From: Sporobolomyces roseus
Taxonomy: Eukaryota; Basidiomycota; Microbotryomycetes; Sporidiobolales; Sporidiobolaceae
DNA length: 64,000 nt
Assembly: GCA_016617785.1 (NCBI GenBank)
Contig: JADILM010000005.1
Location: 1,674,001-1,738,000 of the forward strand
Direction of reading: 5' to 3'
Positions 30,574 to 41,656 of the stretch are shown here, in pieces (within the stretch, counting starts at the first letter, position 1; the number at the start of each line of letters is the position of its first letter). Position numbers and translations under genes: made by a program. The notes under the pieces are model-generated. The model saw only the letters and a program-made list of their open reading frames with translations. It was not told the DNA's origin and made no database searches.

Positions 30574-33255
30574 TCAGAACTAGATAGAACCCAATCGAGT
30601 CAGCTCGAGTCGTCGATTGAGGATAGAGAGATTGAGAACGTACTCTCGAAAGATCTCGTCCAAACATTCCACGCTTGATCCAATCGAGCATGAGCAAGCA
30701 TCTCGTTCTCAGCGAAACAGCTTCCGAAAGGTAGACACTCCTCCATAGATCTGCGTTCCTCAGCGTCCACTACTAGTATCAGGCTCAGTCGACTAAAAAG
30801 GGAAAGAGAAACGCACACATAGCAGCCAATCCACCAGCGAAAGAGAAACTGTCGAAGTCGAACACAGCCGAGTTTCCGATGTAAGCGATCGATCCCAAGT
30901 TCTTATACGAGAAAGGTTCGTAGAGGAGGTCGTCAGGGTCGTCGTAGACTCCGTTGTCGATAGCGACTTGATCGTTGTGCGAGCGAGCGAGTTTCGAGAA
31001 CTTCTTGCCGAGGTACTTTCCTTCTTGATCAGCGACCTGCGAGCGAACAGCCTACGTCAGCATGATGAAGGACAGCTGGAGGAGAAATTCGACTCACTTG
31101 AGCAGTAGCGGGCAAGTTGGTGATCTTCTTCGAGATGTGAATGAACATATCGGCGAGTTCGTTCAAACCGAGGGTCTCATCTGATCGCTTGTACTTCTCG
31201 AATACATCGTAGATCTTGCCCAGGTGCTTCTTCGATGCAGGGAACTTGCGTTGAACGTACTGCGAGCATAGGTTTCGACGTCAATACTGGACAACGACGC
31301 GAAGATAGAGGGAGACAAAGGACGTACGCCCATCATCTTCTGGAACTCCTTCTGATCAATCTTTCCATCCTTGTCCTCATCACATCGCTCGACGAACTCC
31401 AACAAGTGATCAACGAGGTTGGTTTCGATAGTCGCGCAATCTCCGAGAGCATAAACGGTTCCCAATGGAGCGCCAAGTACTCGAAGGTGAGCGTCGACTT
31501 CGAGCGCGTGCTTGTGGTATTGATTGGGGAGAAGGGAAGCAATTCGTTGGGTCAAAGGGTTCATAGCTGTCGAAGGAGAAAGATCAGCGCGCCTCGAATG
31601 ACGGAGAGTCTGAAAAGTGCTCACCGATACCGGTTGACCAGAGAGTGAAACCACTGTCGACCTCATGCTCCGACATCTTTCCAGTCTCGGGATCCTTCGT
31701 TGTGTAGACGACCTTTTCAGGAGTAACTTCCTTGACTCGTGCGTTCAAGATCATGTCGATCTCGTTACGTCGGAATCGTTCCTACGAGCTCACATCCGAC
31801 ATCAGCACATGTCCAAACATCGAGATTGCGAGATCGTCGGCTCACCTCTGCGTAATTCGAGATCTTCTCAGCGTAGGTGTTCAGAATGTGATCCCTCGAT
31901 TGAATGATGTGCACCTTGATCTCCTCTCGAAGGTAGTGAGGCATATCTGTGCGAGATCTCAAGTCAATCACGAGATTGAGCGGGAAAGTAAAGAGAGGTT
32001 TTGACCTTACAATTGTTGATGTCCTCGGTCACCATCTCCCAAAGTTCACTCGCAAACTCGACACCAGTAGGTCCTCCTCCACAAACGACGAAGCTCAATA
32101 ACCTCTTTCTCTCCTCCTCGTCGACCGAAGGTAAAGCAGCCTTCTCCAAGTTGTCCATCACTCTTCGTCGAATAGCTTGAGCATCTTGAACTGTCTTCAA
32201 TTGGAAGCAGTTCTCGAGACCTGGTACTCCATGAGTCGAGTTGACGGATCCGCAGGCGATAACGAGTTTGTCGTACTGGATAATCGAAGCGAGTTAGCTT
32301 AAGTTGTAATTCTCGAGAAGCAAAAAGCGACGTACAGGAAGATAGAAGTTCTCGCTTCCGCCGTTAGATTGGATCTCGATCAATCGATCAGAGAAGTCGA
32401 CATCAACGGCGCTGTGACCGAAAATTACACAAGTCAGTCGCTGCTCGAGCAAATTTGCGAGGATCCTGCGACTCACCGGCCTTGAATGAAATGTCCAGAA
32501 ACTCGAGCAATGATTTTACGAAGAGGCTCGACCAGCGAGCGAACTTCGACGGTACCGACAGTAGCGGAGGCTGTAAGTCACGATTTCAGACACGATGAGA
32601 GTTAGTGATTGTTCGAGAATCGTCGTCTTGCATGCAACTCACGAAGTAAGGGGTGGAAGAGGAAGTAGTTCTCGGGTGAGACGACTGTGACATGCCAAAG
32701 ATCCGGTTCGAGGTTCTTTAGAATACCGACAGTCTGCGAAATTGACGAAAATCAAGCGAAGTTTGATCAGTCATCGCATTCGAGGATAGCAAGATCGCAG
32801 GGTAGACTTACACCCCATCCACCTCCGACAATAACGAGCTTCTTCTTTCCCTCTCCACTCGAGGCGATCATTCGTTCATCTTGATCATCCATCAATACTG
32901 AAGCAACTTTCAAGTTCTTCTTGCCACCTCTTTCCGGTTTGAGAGCGAGAGGATCTATAGGATGATCATTCTCTGTCGAGTGTCCGTAGGTACTCGCATC
33001 GTAACCGAGTAGAACAAGGAGAGTGACCCCGAGACTCGCTGTTACGACTAAAGGACTGACTCCCAATGCGAACCAATAAGGGTGCCTTCTATAGAACGGT
33101 CTAGGTTTAAATGCTGGTGGAGGGAGAGGCGGTGGAGGTACGTTTGATAGGGATCTGAGATGAGGTCGATTCAGCGAGAGAGTTGATTTCGATGACGAGA
33201 AGAAAGAGGAAGGGAGAGGTTGGCGGGAAGATCGGCTCAAGGCGGATCGGAGCAT
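30574..33255 (-). CDS. NDE1: alternative (external, EF-hand) NADH:ubiquinone oxidoreductase
   Basis: About twelve exons. An Arg/Ser-rich presequence and one membrane segment (PLVVTASLGVTLLVLL) lead into the first FAD-binding fold (KKLVIVGGGWGTVGILKNLE), then SPENYFLFHPLLPSATVGTV, the NADH fold (LSFVVCGGGPTGVEFASEL) and YALGDCATIE. An EF-hand loop (DEDKDGKIDQKEF) sits after ALGDCA, as in calcium-regulated external fungal NDH-2. The C-terminus is WRSVYLSEAVSLRTR, LMLDWIKRGMFGRDLSRF. The final Phe and stop come from a 6-nt last exon (30574-30579), chosen because reading through the donor gives a long unrelated tail whereas GRDLSRF is the usual family end. The enzyme feeds cytosolic NADH electrons into ubiquinone without proton pumping. 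Confidence 0.9.
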
Positions 33256-33790
33256 GGTGGGATACAGCTCCCTAATTGACGAGATAGATCAGAGAAGTGA
33301 GAGGTGAGAGGTGAAGCCGAATCTGCAATCGAGTCGATCTTTTCGGGTTCGACGTCGGCGCAAAAACAACTTTCGGAACTCGCTCGCACTTGCTCTCTTG
33401 GACGTCGACTATACGGTACGACGGCGAGGAGCGAAGGAGAACGAGAGATGTCGCATAAACTCTCGAGAAGCAGAGACCTATCGTTTTTTTGTGTTCGCGT
33501 TGAGGCGTTTTATAATGCAAGGAGGGGGGGTAGTAGATGCGAAGTGTAAAGAGAGAGATAAATCTAGCAAGAGAGTAGTGCTATTTTGAGGGGGGAGAGG
33601 GCGGGATCTAAAGAGAAGGGTATTGAACTATAAACGACGCGAGGTTGACCGCAAGAGAAGGAAGGAATGACAAGAGTGTACAGGAAGGGATGCGCAACTG
33701 TCCAGAGGACGCCCAAATAGAGAGTGAAAGGTACTGCGTGAGGTAGAAAGAACAAAAAAGTCGAGAAAAGTCTAGTTTCGACGACGACGC
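33256..33790. other. intergenic: NDE1 promoter and SAM synthetase 3' flank
   Basis: About 535 bp containing the NDE1 upstream region. Only short shadow frames; nothing else supported. Confidence 0.4.
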
Positions 33791-36082
33791 TTAGAAGTTG
33801 AGCTTCTTGACCTTCTCCCAAGGGTACGAGGGATTGCCAAAGTGACCCCCCGTAGCAGTGCGAGCGTAAATCGCCGACTGCAGGCCGTACTCCTTAACGA
33901 TAGCTCCAGGTCGTAAGTCCCAGTCTGCGAAAAGATTCGAAGTAGAGGATTGATCAGTTTGTAATCCGCACGTAGCTCACTGATAGACAGGGCTTACTCT
34001 TCTTGATGATCTCGGTAAGGTCTGCGTCGGTCTTGCCCTCCTTGACGGAACCGTAAGAGTCGACGAAGATTGAGAGAGGCTCAGCGACACCCTGTTCATC
34101 AAGGCTATTAGCGAGCAACTAATCGAGGAAGGATGAAGAGGTACTCACGATAGCGTAGGAGAGTTGGACGAGGCATCGCTCGGCGAGACCGGCAGCAATG
34201 AGCGACTTGGCTAAATTTCGAAAAGTCGGAGGAAAGTTAGTTTCTTCTCACGAGGACGACGAAAGCTTCAGTTCTAGCGCACCAATTGCTCGCCCCGTGT
34301 ACGCGCCAGAACTTGGTACAGGACGCATGGTTGAGCCGGGGAAGGTCGAGAAGTTGAACGAGGAAGGGAAAAAAGCGAAAAATACAAAAGTCAGTACGAC
34401 TCTCCCAAAATGGCTGCGATCTCCTTCTAGCTTACCGATCGACCTCTACAGGAAGCGAGAGAGAGTCAGCATGAAGCGGGAAGAAAGCAGAACAAGTAAA
34501 GTAAAACGTACTGGACCAATCCTTTCCAGAGAAAGCTCCTCCTCCGTGAGCTCCCCATCCTCCGTAAGTGTCGACAATGATCTTACGTCCGGTAAGACCA
34601 GCATCTCCCTGAGGTCCACCGATAACGAATCGGCCCGAAGGTTGGATGTGGTAAACGGTCTTGTCGTCGAGGTACTTGGCGTCGATGACAGTCTTGACAA
34701 CCTTCTCCATCAATTCCTTCTGGAGGTCCTCAGTAGAGATCTCTTCAGCGTGTTGAGTCGAGATAACGACGGTGTCGACACGGAGAGGCTTGACAGCACC
34801 GTTGGGGAGCTTCTCGTATTCGACGGTAACTTGAGTCTTCGAGTCGGGTCGGAGCCATCCGAGTTCACCAGATCGACGGAGCTCAGCCATCTTGTTGTTA
34901 AGCTTGTGAGAGAGCATGAGGGTGAGAGGCATGAGTTCCTCGGTTTCTGTAAAATTGGGCAAAACTCGTCAGATCTCGTCGCTTTCTGACTCGGATGAGG
35001 AGGGAAAGCATACCGTTGGTAGCGTAACCGAACATGATACCCTACAGCGCAAAACAAGCCCGGATACGATCAGTCGAAATTTCAGATCTGCGCGAAAAGT
35101 GAAAACTCACTTGGTCACCAGCTCCGTGGTTCTCGAGATCACCGTGGTCGAGACCTTGAGCGATATCGGGAGATTGTTGCTCAATAGCGACGAGAACGTT
35201 GCAAGTCTTGTAGTCGAATCCCTTCTCGGAAGAGTCGTATCCGATACGCTTGATGGTGTCACGGATGACCTTTTGGTAGTCAACGTGAGCCTTGGTGGTG
35301 ATCTCACCAAAGACCATGATCAAACCAGTCTTGGCAGCGGTTTCGCAAGCGACCTGCGAGGAAAGAAAATGAGAATTAGTCGGGTTTTCGAAGTTTGAAG
35401 TTCCAAGTCGCGCTCACCTTTGACCAGGGATCCTCAGCGAGGCATGCATCAAGGATAGCATCGGAGACTTGGTCACAAATCTTGTCTAAATTCGGTTGAG
35501 GTCGAAGGAAGAGGTCGAAAAGTCGCAGGGAGAGTGTGGGAAATGGCCGAGTTGACGGAAGAAAGATGCGAGAAATACAATAGAGTCAGTCAACATGATT
35601 CTGCCAGCGTTTCGAAGGATGTTTGGCGGGAAACACGTGGTGCGAAATTCTGAGTGAGAGAGGTGGAGGTCGTTTGTTTGCTGAGTCTTGCGATTCCCAT
35701 ATAGCTGCTTTTGCGTTCATCCGATGACCTCTCTCTGCCCTTCCCGACCGTTCCTGTGCCCTGCGCGAAGTGCTTCCACATCACGCAATTCTCTCGCTGA
35801 ATCCCCCAATTTCTCAACCTTCCTCCTGTCCCCCTCCTAGCTCTTATCGCTAAATTGCGAGCGTTCTCTGACCTCCAATGATGATTCTGACGACGTTTCG
35901 TACTGTATCTTGAGGTTGTCGAGGCGTATTGAACCGAAAAGCAAAACAAACGAAGAAAACTAACCAGGGTGACCGTCACCGACAGACTCAGCTATAGGGG
36001 GAAACGAAGGTGTCAGTACAGTTCTGCGTATCTATAGAAGGTACTGGGGGTACTCACAGGTGAAAAGGAATCGGGAAGCCAT
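33791..36082 (-). CDS. SAM2: S-adenosylmethionine synthetase
   Basis: Starts [20 protein letters not shown] and ends WEKVKKLNF. Hallmarks are the methionine/ATP-binding [12 protein letters not shown], the hexapeptide region [15 protein letters not shown], the P-loop-like [16 protein letters not shown] and [15 protein letters not shown]. The enzyme makes AdoMet from methionine and ATP. The gene is heavily split: exon 2 is 27 nt (35965-35991), and the KVDRS region uses a 10-nt exon (34436-34445) followed by a 29-nt exon (34283-34311); only this splicing restores the invariant KVDRSxAY motif. Intron 2 (35486-35964) is 479 nt, six to eight times the local norm. Its position next to the start suggests a regulatory or host role, which is an inference. 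Confidence 0.92.
35486..35964 (-). other. unusually long intron (479 nt) in the SAM synthetase gene
   Basis: Bounded by GTTAGT and TTTAG inside the GHP/DKICD codons. Most other introns assigned in this window are 36-107 nt. It contains a 130-codon open frame with no recognisable domain. No convincing snoRNA boxes or tRNA were seen. Confidence 0.7.
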
Positions 36083-37214
36083 TGTGAACGTGGGAGAAGA
36101 AAAAAAGGGGACTGAGAGGGAAAGAAGAGCGAGCGATTGCAGGAAGCAGGAGAAGAAGGGTGTCAGCTATCGAATACTATCGTCAGATGTATGTGCGAGG
36201 CTTACGAGGTGTAGTGAAGTGGAGGAAGAGGAGGGAGACTCGTTGTTGCGTGATTTCTCTTTGACTGAGAAAAAAAATCCAATCCACCAAGTCGCTCGCT
36301 CGCACCAACATTTTTGCCGGCTTCACTGACTGTCTCGATTCGATGAGGCTGCGTATCTTCACCTGGCCAGAATCACGACCCACGTGAGCGCACCAGCGGA
36401 AAGAGTCGCAAATCGAGTTGTCGTCGTCGTCGTCGTTCACATCCTTCATTGCGAAACGTCTTATAGCTAACCCCCTTCAGCCTGCTGTATCACCGGTTCA
36501 CCTCAAGCGAGCATATGAATACTTCAAAGAGACCGTCCAACGAACGCTGCTACCGAAGACCAGCCAGAATTGTCGTTGTTAGAGGAATTAAGAAAAGTTT
36601 GCGAAAGTCTATCAGATGAGTTTCGTCGATGGGTTCGCAAGATAACGTCCGCTTAGTAGGTCGAAAAGCTCCAGACTGATCCTCTCTACTCTGCGTCGTC
36701 TGCGAGACTCTCAGGTCAACTACATCCTCGACGTGCTCAGATTCCTCATGAGAAGGTTTATGGGACGAGCCCTGCTCTCTCGCTCAGACGACCCGACAAA
36801 GCAGTCGCTACCATTCCTCAAGGCTAACCAGCTCTGTACCGGCGACGAGACCGGATCTAGGACGATCAAGCTTTCCTCTCGATGTTCTTTCGAGAAGCGA
36901 TCTCTTTTTCCTGCCGTCGAGCCGCAATTTCGTTCCGACGCTGCCGAGTTCAGCTTACTAAAGAATACCCACTATGAGACGGGCAAGCGACCGCGCCAGG
37001 GAGAGTGGACTTTGAGAGCCTGCTAGATTTTCGGAACAAAGCGTTTCGCAGAAACCATCTCTCCGAAGCCGCGGGCAATACGATACTGATCAAACTAGTA
37101 GTTCCACGTATTCCATATGCGATAAGAGAATGCAACAAGGGTAATACAACATCAAACGGGACCGAACGAAAGAAGGGGTACTGCAAACGAAACGAGCAAC
37201 GAATTCTAACCTTT
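36083..37214. other. long intergenic region upstream of SAM synthetase
   Basis: About 1.1 kb between the SAM synthetase start and the end of the Ser-rich gene. There is purine-rich leader sequence near 36083-36160. No frame with splice or domain support and no tRNA-like element seen. Confidence 0.4.
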
Positions 37215-37898
37215 TCACAACCTAGCCAATCCAGTCACTTGTAACCCAGCTAACTTCTTCGCCTTCGCCTTGTTCTCTGCGTCCTTCAAAGCGTCCAACC
37301 AGCTTTTGTGGGATTTGGGAGGGGTCGATCCGAGAATTTGGTTCTTCGCTCGACTCGACGATGCTGAAGATGAGGAAAGGGATCTTGGTCGAGCAGGTAT
37401 CGGTAGAGAGGGTAACGAGGTCGGTAGGAGGTTCGGTGAGGTGAGAATAGTCGTGAGAACGTCGATTTGTCGACTTGTAATGGCATCGTTTTTGCGAAAT
37501 GAGGAAGACGACGACGAGAGGGGAGCGAGGGATAACGTGAGAGATGGAGGATAGTCGGAGGGTGAAGTCAAGGGTAGTGTCTCGTGCTCGAATCCTGGAT
37601 GGTGGCCTAGGTTCGGGAGGGAGAAGGCAGAGGGAGAGGAAGGACGAGAATCGAGGAAAGAAGCGTCGATTGTTTCGTGAAAGAGATGATCCATTTCTGA
37701 ATCAAAGATGGACAGTGAAGGAGGTGTAGGGAGTTCCATCGTCGCAGGGGATGCCAATGATCTTTCGGAAGACGCCGAGGACGAGGCTGTCGAAGAAGAA
37801 GAATTCCAAGAGAGAGGAGGAAGAGCCTCAGAGTTTCGAGAGGATGAAGAGGAGGAGGCGAAGCGGAATGTGAAAAGGTCGTTGGGAGAAGCGCTCAT
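37215..37898 (-). CDS. hypothetical Ser-rich protein, 227 aa
   Basis: A single uninterrupted frame from MSASPNDLFTF. It is dominated by Ser/Pro/Leu low complexity. More constrained-looking segments are FDSEMDHLFHETIDASFLD near residues 65-85, RQIDVLTTILTSPNLLP around 142-158 and a C-terminal basic helix (SWLDALKDAENKAKAKKLAG). There is no signal peptide and no known domain. The C-terminal helix following KSHK could be a short interaction motif. The gene is divergent from the F-box gene at 38591. Length and composition support coding; function unknown. Confidence 0.5.
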   Translation of the reverse strand: MSASPNDLFTFRFASSSSSSRNSEALPPLSWNSSSSTASSSASSERSLASPATMELPTPPSLSIFDSEMDHLFHETIDASFLDSRPSSPSAFSLPNLGHHPGFEHETLPLTSPSDYPPSLTLSLAPLSSSSSSFRKNDAITSRQIDVLTTILTSPNLLPTSLPSLPIPARPRSLSSSSASSSRAKNQILGSTPPKSHKSWLDALKDAENKAKAKKLAGLQVTGLARL

Positions 37899-38590
37899 CG
37901 TGTGCAGTGGAAGGGTAGGGAGGGTGCTAGTCGACAGTGGGTTGAACGCGTTTGAAAGGGCTGCCAGTGACGAGAGTTTTGTGTGTTGACGATTGCGAGT
38001 CTTCTTCCTTCTTCAAATAGGGTAAAGGAGTTGGAAGGGGGGCAAAGCAGGTGAGAAATAGTCGCTGACGAGGTGAAAGAAGCAATCGAACACGACCTGG
38101 TTGGAAATTTGTGTGAATGAATGAAAAAAGAAGCAGACGGGGGGTTGTGACCAAATCGTCCGATCGTTCCCTGACTCTCCTTTTCTCGGACATTGGACCT
38201 CTTCTATTTGGTCAAGCGCGGCTAGCTTAGAACAAGCCAGTCATTTTCACGCCTCCATCGTTCTTTGACCCTATAACCGATAGTTTGCATTCCTTTTCCA
38301 AACTTCTCCAACTCCTGACTGAGCGAGAACTGTGGAGGATAGGGGGGGAACTTCAGTGGAGTTGGATCGAGGGAAAGTGAGTGCCTGACCGAAGTAAGAA
38401 AGGTAACAATTGAATGCCTTTTCGGCCTAGGTCGCGCATTACGAAAAGTCTAATCAACTCTTGCCCTCCTCGCCTTCACTTTTTTCAAGTTTCGATTCCG
38501 TCCGCCTAGCCCGCGCACCGCATTCCTTCCTTCCGAGACCACGAAAATCTCCTTGTCCACTCGATCACTGCGAAAAAACAAACTTCGGAC
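37899..38590. other. divergent promoter region
   Basis: About 690 bp between two divergent starts (Ser-rich protein and F-box protein). No supported gene. Confidence 0.4.
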
Positions 38591-39802
38591 ATGGCAGTGG
38601 ACAGTCCACAAAGGTTCGTCGAGGCGGCTCTTCCGAAAGCTTCTCCTCGTCGTCGACGTTCACGGCTACCCGACCGTTTGAGCGCACTACCCATCGAACT
38701 CCTCCACCTTGTGAGTCCACGTCCACTGATCAACGCTAAGGCATTCACTGACCTTGACAAATTCGCGATTTGCTCTGCGAAACCTTTTCCTTCGCGAAGG
38801 TTGTCTCTCACCTAAATCTCTCAGCTCTATTAGCTGTCTCATTCGTGTCCAAGCCTTTACGTTCCTTCATCCTCGCTCCAGGATGCGAGTCAAAATGGCT
38901 CGTCGCGGTCGGAGAGATGGGAATTCCTGAGCTCGACGCGAGTCTGCGACCAGTTGAACTCGCTAGTCTAGTCCTTGGACGTTATTGTCGCGTACGCCAA
39001 GATACTGCTGGCCTGTCTTCTAGTCTCTCAGACTGACTAAATCTATGTCAACAGGTGTGCGGGAAGAACAACGCCCGAAAAGTTGATTTCTACCTTCGCG
39101 CTCGATTGTGTCCGAGATGTTGGGATGAAGAGTGAGCACTCTCACATTTCGACTGTCCCAGAGCTCATCTGACATCGTCTCACCATAGACTGATTTTGGA
39201 AGGACCTGATGAACCTGATCCAGCTTTTGAAGAGTTTTATCCGGGTACGAAACGTTACACTCCTCGATCCCGTGAGTTCGATCTTCGCTATGCTGTCGAC
39301 GAGAGCCTTTGCTGATCTCGTACGCTCTTCTGCTGGTTCAGGGACTGGCAGAAGGTGGAAGAAACTGAAAAGTATGATTCCGCTTCGTTTCGCAATCTTC
39401 GGTTTCTCATTATCGTTTCGCGACAGCCTACTTTCTCCACTCCTCGCTCGAGGCGGCCTCGTCGTTCCTATCTCGCCAATTCGAATCGCAGAACGAAGCC
39501 TATGAAGTAGCGCTGGAAACGGACCCCCTCGCTGATATCGACGATTTCCTTACTTTCTCGTCACTGCCGAAGCCAGCGCAAGATAAACTCAACGAACGAC
39601 ACGAGTGGGTGAAGAACGTCTGGAAGGTGAGTCAACGATTCTCTCACGCACTTCAGCCTCGCGAAGCTGATTCTCGACATTCGAATTCGAACAGGACGGA
39701 GAGAAATTAACGAAGTGGAATGAAGCGAGAACGAAAGCAGAACGAGCGGAGAAGAAGGAAGCGAAGGAGAGGGAGAAAGCGGTTGCGGGAGCGACGGGAT
39801 GA
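38591..39802 (+). CDS. F-box protein with C4 zinc-ribbon motif, 269 aa
   Basis: Seven exons: 38591-38710, 38800-38991, 39055-39131, 39189-39271, 39342-39371, 39427-39626, 39695-39802, total 270 codons. The N-terminal F-box is RLPDRLSALPIELLHLV, then VSHLNLSALLAVSFVSKPLR. It is followed by YCRVCGKNNARKVDFYLRAR and LCPRCWDEE, a C-x2-C-x16-C-x2-C motif. The rest is helical and ends in a Lys/Glu/Ala-rich tail (TKAERAEKKEAKE). F-box proteins recruit substrates to SCF ubiquitin ligases through Skp1; the substrate is unknown. The F-box protein at 41657-43151 has the same zinc motif with identical spacing and an intron at the same place, so the two belong to one fungal subfamily. Confidence 0.8.
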
Positions 39803-39955
39803 AACCAATGTATCCTGCTGAGAGAGAACCCTAATATCACAATACAATGTAGCAAAGTCGAATACAACCTCTCCTCTTCTGTCGAGCCCGAGAGTGAGGG
39901 AGGAGAGTCCGAGAGAAAGAGAAACAAACTGTAACAAAAAACGCCTCTAAAATAT

Positions 39956-41077
39956 CTAATCCATCGACATTCCCATACCAGCGCCTGATGTTCGCTTCAA
40001 CGCTGACTTCTTCTTCGGTTTCGTCGCCTTGACCTTGGTCTTGATCTTCTCTTGTACCTCCTCCTCTCCTCCGACATCCATACTGATATCCGCTTCCCTC
40101 AACGCATCCATCGTAGTAAGTTCCTCCTCGTCGTCGCTCTCCATCTCTCCCTCTCCACTTCCCTCGGCGAGATCCTCGGCACCAGCAAATCCAACTGCTC
40201 GTCGGTTTTGTGACTTCGCGATTCGTGCAGCCTTCTTCTCGGCTTTCGCGGCGAGGAGAACTTGAGATGCGGTGAGGGCTTTGCGGGTCGAGGCTGATGG
40301 CTCTTGCATACCGGGTGTAAGCATGTGAGATGATCTTGTGACTTCGTAAGAATCTCCTTCGAGTGCTTGAGGAGCAGCGGCGGCCATCCTAATGAGAAGA
40401 CCTCGTTTAGTTTGATTCGAAAGTGGAAAATTGGGAAAGTGTTGAGTGCGTACCTGGCCTTGAAGAATGCTCTCTCTCGCTTCGCCTTGACCTCTGCAAT
40501 CCTCTTCATTCCCTCTACCGTAGCATTGACCAAATCTCGGTCGTATCTGACTGGTACATGTCTTCGCTTCTCGAATGCCAATGTAGAATCGACTGTCATC
40601 TCCTTTCCAGCTGCCTTTCGGAACGCCTTGGTCCACTTGAGCTTTCGAGGGTTTCGCTTCATCCTGATTCAGGTGGATTAAGGTTATTGGAAGAGAGGAA
40701 AGGAGAGGAAGTTGAAGTGGAGGTGAAGAGGGGGAGCGGGAAAGAGGGAAGGGTTGACAGGGAAGGAATAGAGAATAGGTGAATGGTGAATGGCAAGCGG
40801 GTGTTCGTCAGCGATCTACTTGAGGTGAGGTAAACTGGAGGTGAACTAACTTGAAGTTCTTCGAGCATTTTGATCGACAGAATCGGAAGCACTTTGCATC
40901 GTTACGAACGAACATAGTTCCTAGCACACCATAATCGAGCAGAGTCAGCTTGTGAGGTAGGGAGGTGTGGGAGGCGGTGAAGCAGAAAAAGGGAAAGAGG
41001 GAGAAAGAACAGAGGGAAGACTGACCGTGACCAGGGTAACAAGGGGAACCACAAACATAACAAGGTTCAATCTTCAT
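39956..41077 (-). CDS. RLP24: 60S ribosome biogenesis factor Rlp24
   Basis: Four exons, with junctions after PGH, after NFK and after KAR. The start [18 protein letters not shown] and the following [20 protein letters not shown] form the L24e-type C4 zinc motif. [36 protein letters not shown] and the Lys/Arg-rich C-terminal part follow as in Rlp24. Rlp24 occupies the eL24 site on pre-60S particles and recruits the AAA-ATPase Drg1 to its C-terminus for cytoplasmic maturation. The C-terminal extension (acidic block [20 protein letters not shown], then [16 protein letters not shown]) separates it from ribosomal eL24. Convergent with the F-box gene at 38591. Confidence 0.92.
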
Positions 41078-41656
41078 CTCTGTACTGTTAACGAGTAGGC
41101 TGAGTCAGTTGCTGGGTTGGAGGTCAAGTTGAAGTAAATTGAGATGAAAGTCGAGTGCCACTGAGAGCTAGGAGAGCTGTTCTGCGCGTACTGGGTGGGT
41201 CTAGTGAGTTGTTGGAGCTGTTCTACTTACTTCTAGCGGGTTGGCGGGTTGTTTGAAGGGAGTGGAGAAAGGTTCAATTTCACCTCACAAATTGTTCAAA
41301 CAAGTGAGACGAAAAAAGCTCAACCCACTCCCCTTCGCAACACCTGTATAAACTATTCATTCGGGTTGTTCCATACTCTCAGAAAACTTCGATCGATGCG
41401 CGAGAGAAGCGGAAAGCGTCCCTCATCGATTCGACGTTTCGCAAACTTTCGTTTTCGTCAACCTCTTTGCTGTCCTTCTCTTTTCTCTTTCCAGTCCGAG
41501 TTGATCTCCGTCAGTGTCGTGATATCGACGACGTGAGCTCTCAGAGAGATGGAAGCTTTGAGCGAGAGTGAGAAGCAAATCTGATTCCATTCAAGCGTCA
41601 GGTAAACCTGGATACCTTTCAAGCGTAGCGATAGAGTCACATCCCGTTTTCCTGTC
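41078..41656. other. intergenic: RLP24 promoter and 3' flank of the second F-box gene
   Basis: Contains the RLP24 upstream region. The downstream continuation of the F-box frame beyond 41657 is out of frame once the last intron is removed. No other feature. Confidence 0.4.

Noticed and set aside
35590..35979. 129-codon frame inside the long SAM synthetase intron
   Set aside because: It overlaps the 27-nt exon in another frame, has no domain and lies inside a well-bounded intron.
41458..41656. C-terminal continuation of the second F-box frame to 41458
   Set aside because: A GTACGT donor after QKERVNR and a TACAG acceptor give a shorter exon ending EGWSMQGSKGWR; the longer tail is intron and antisense-like sequence.
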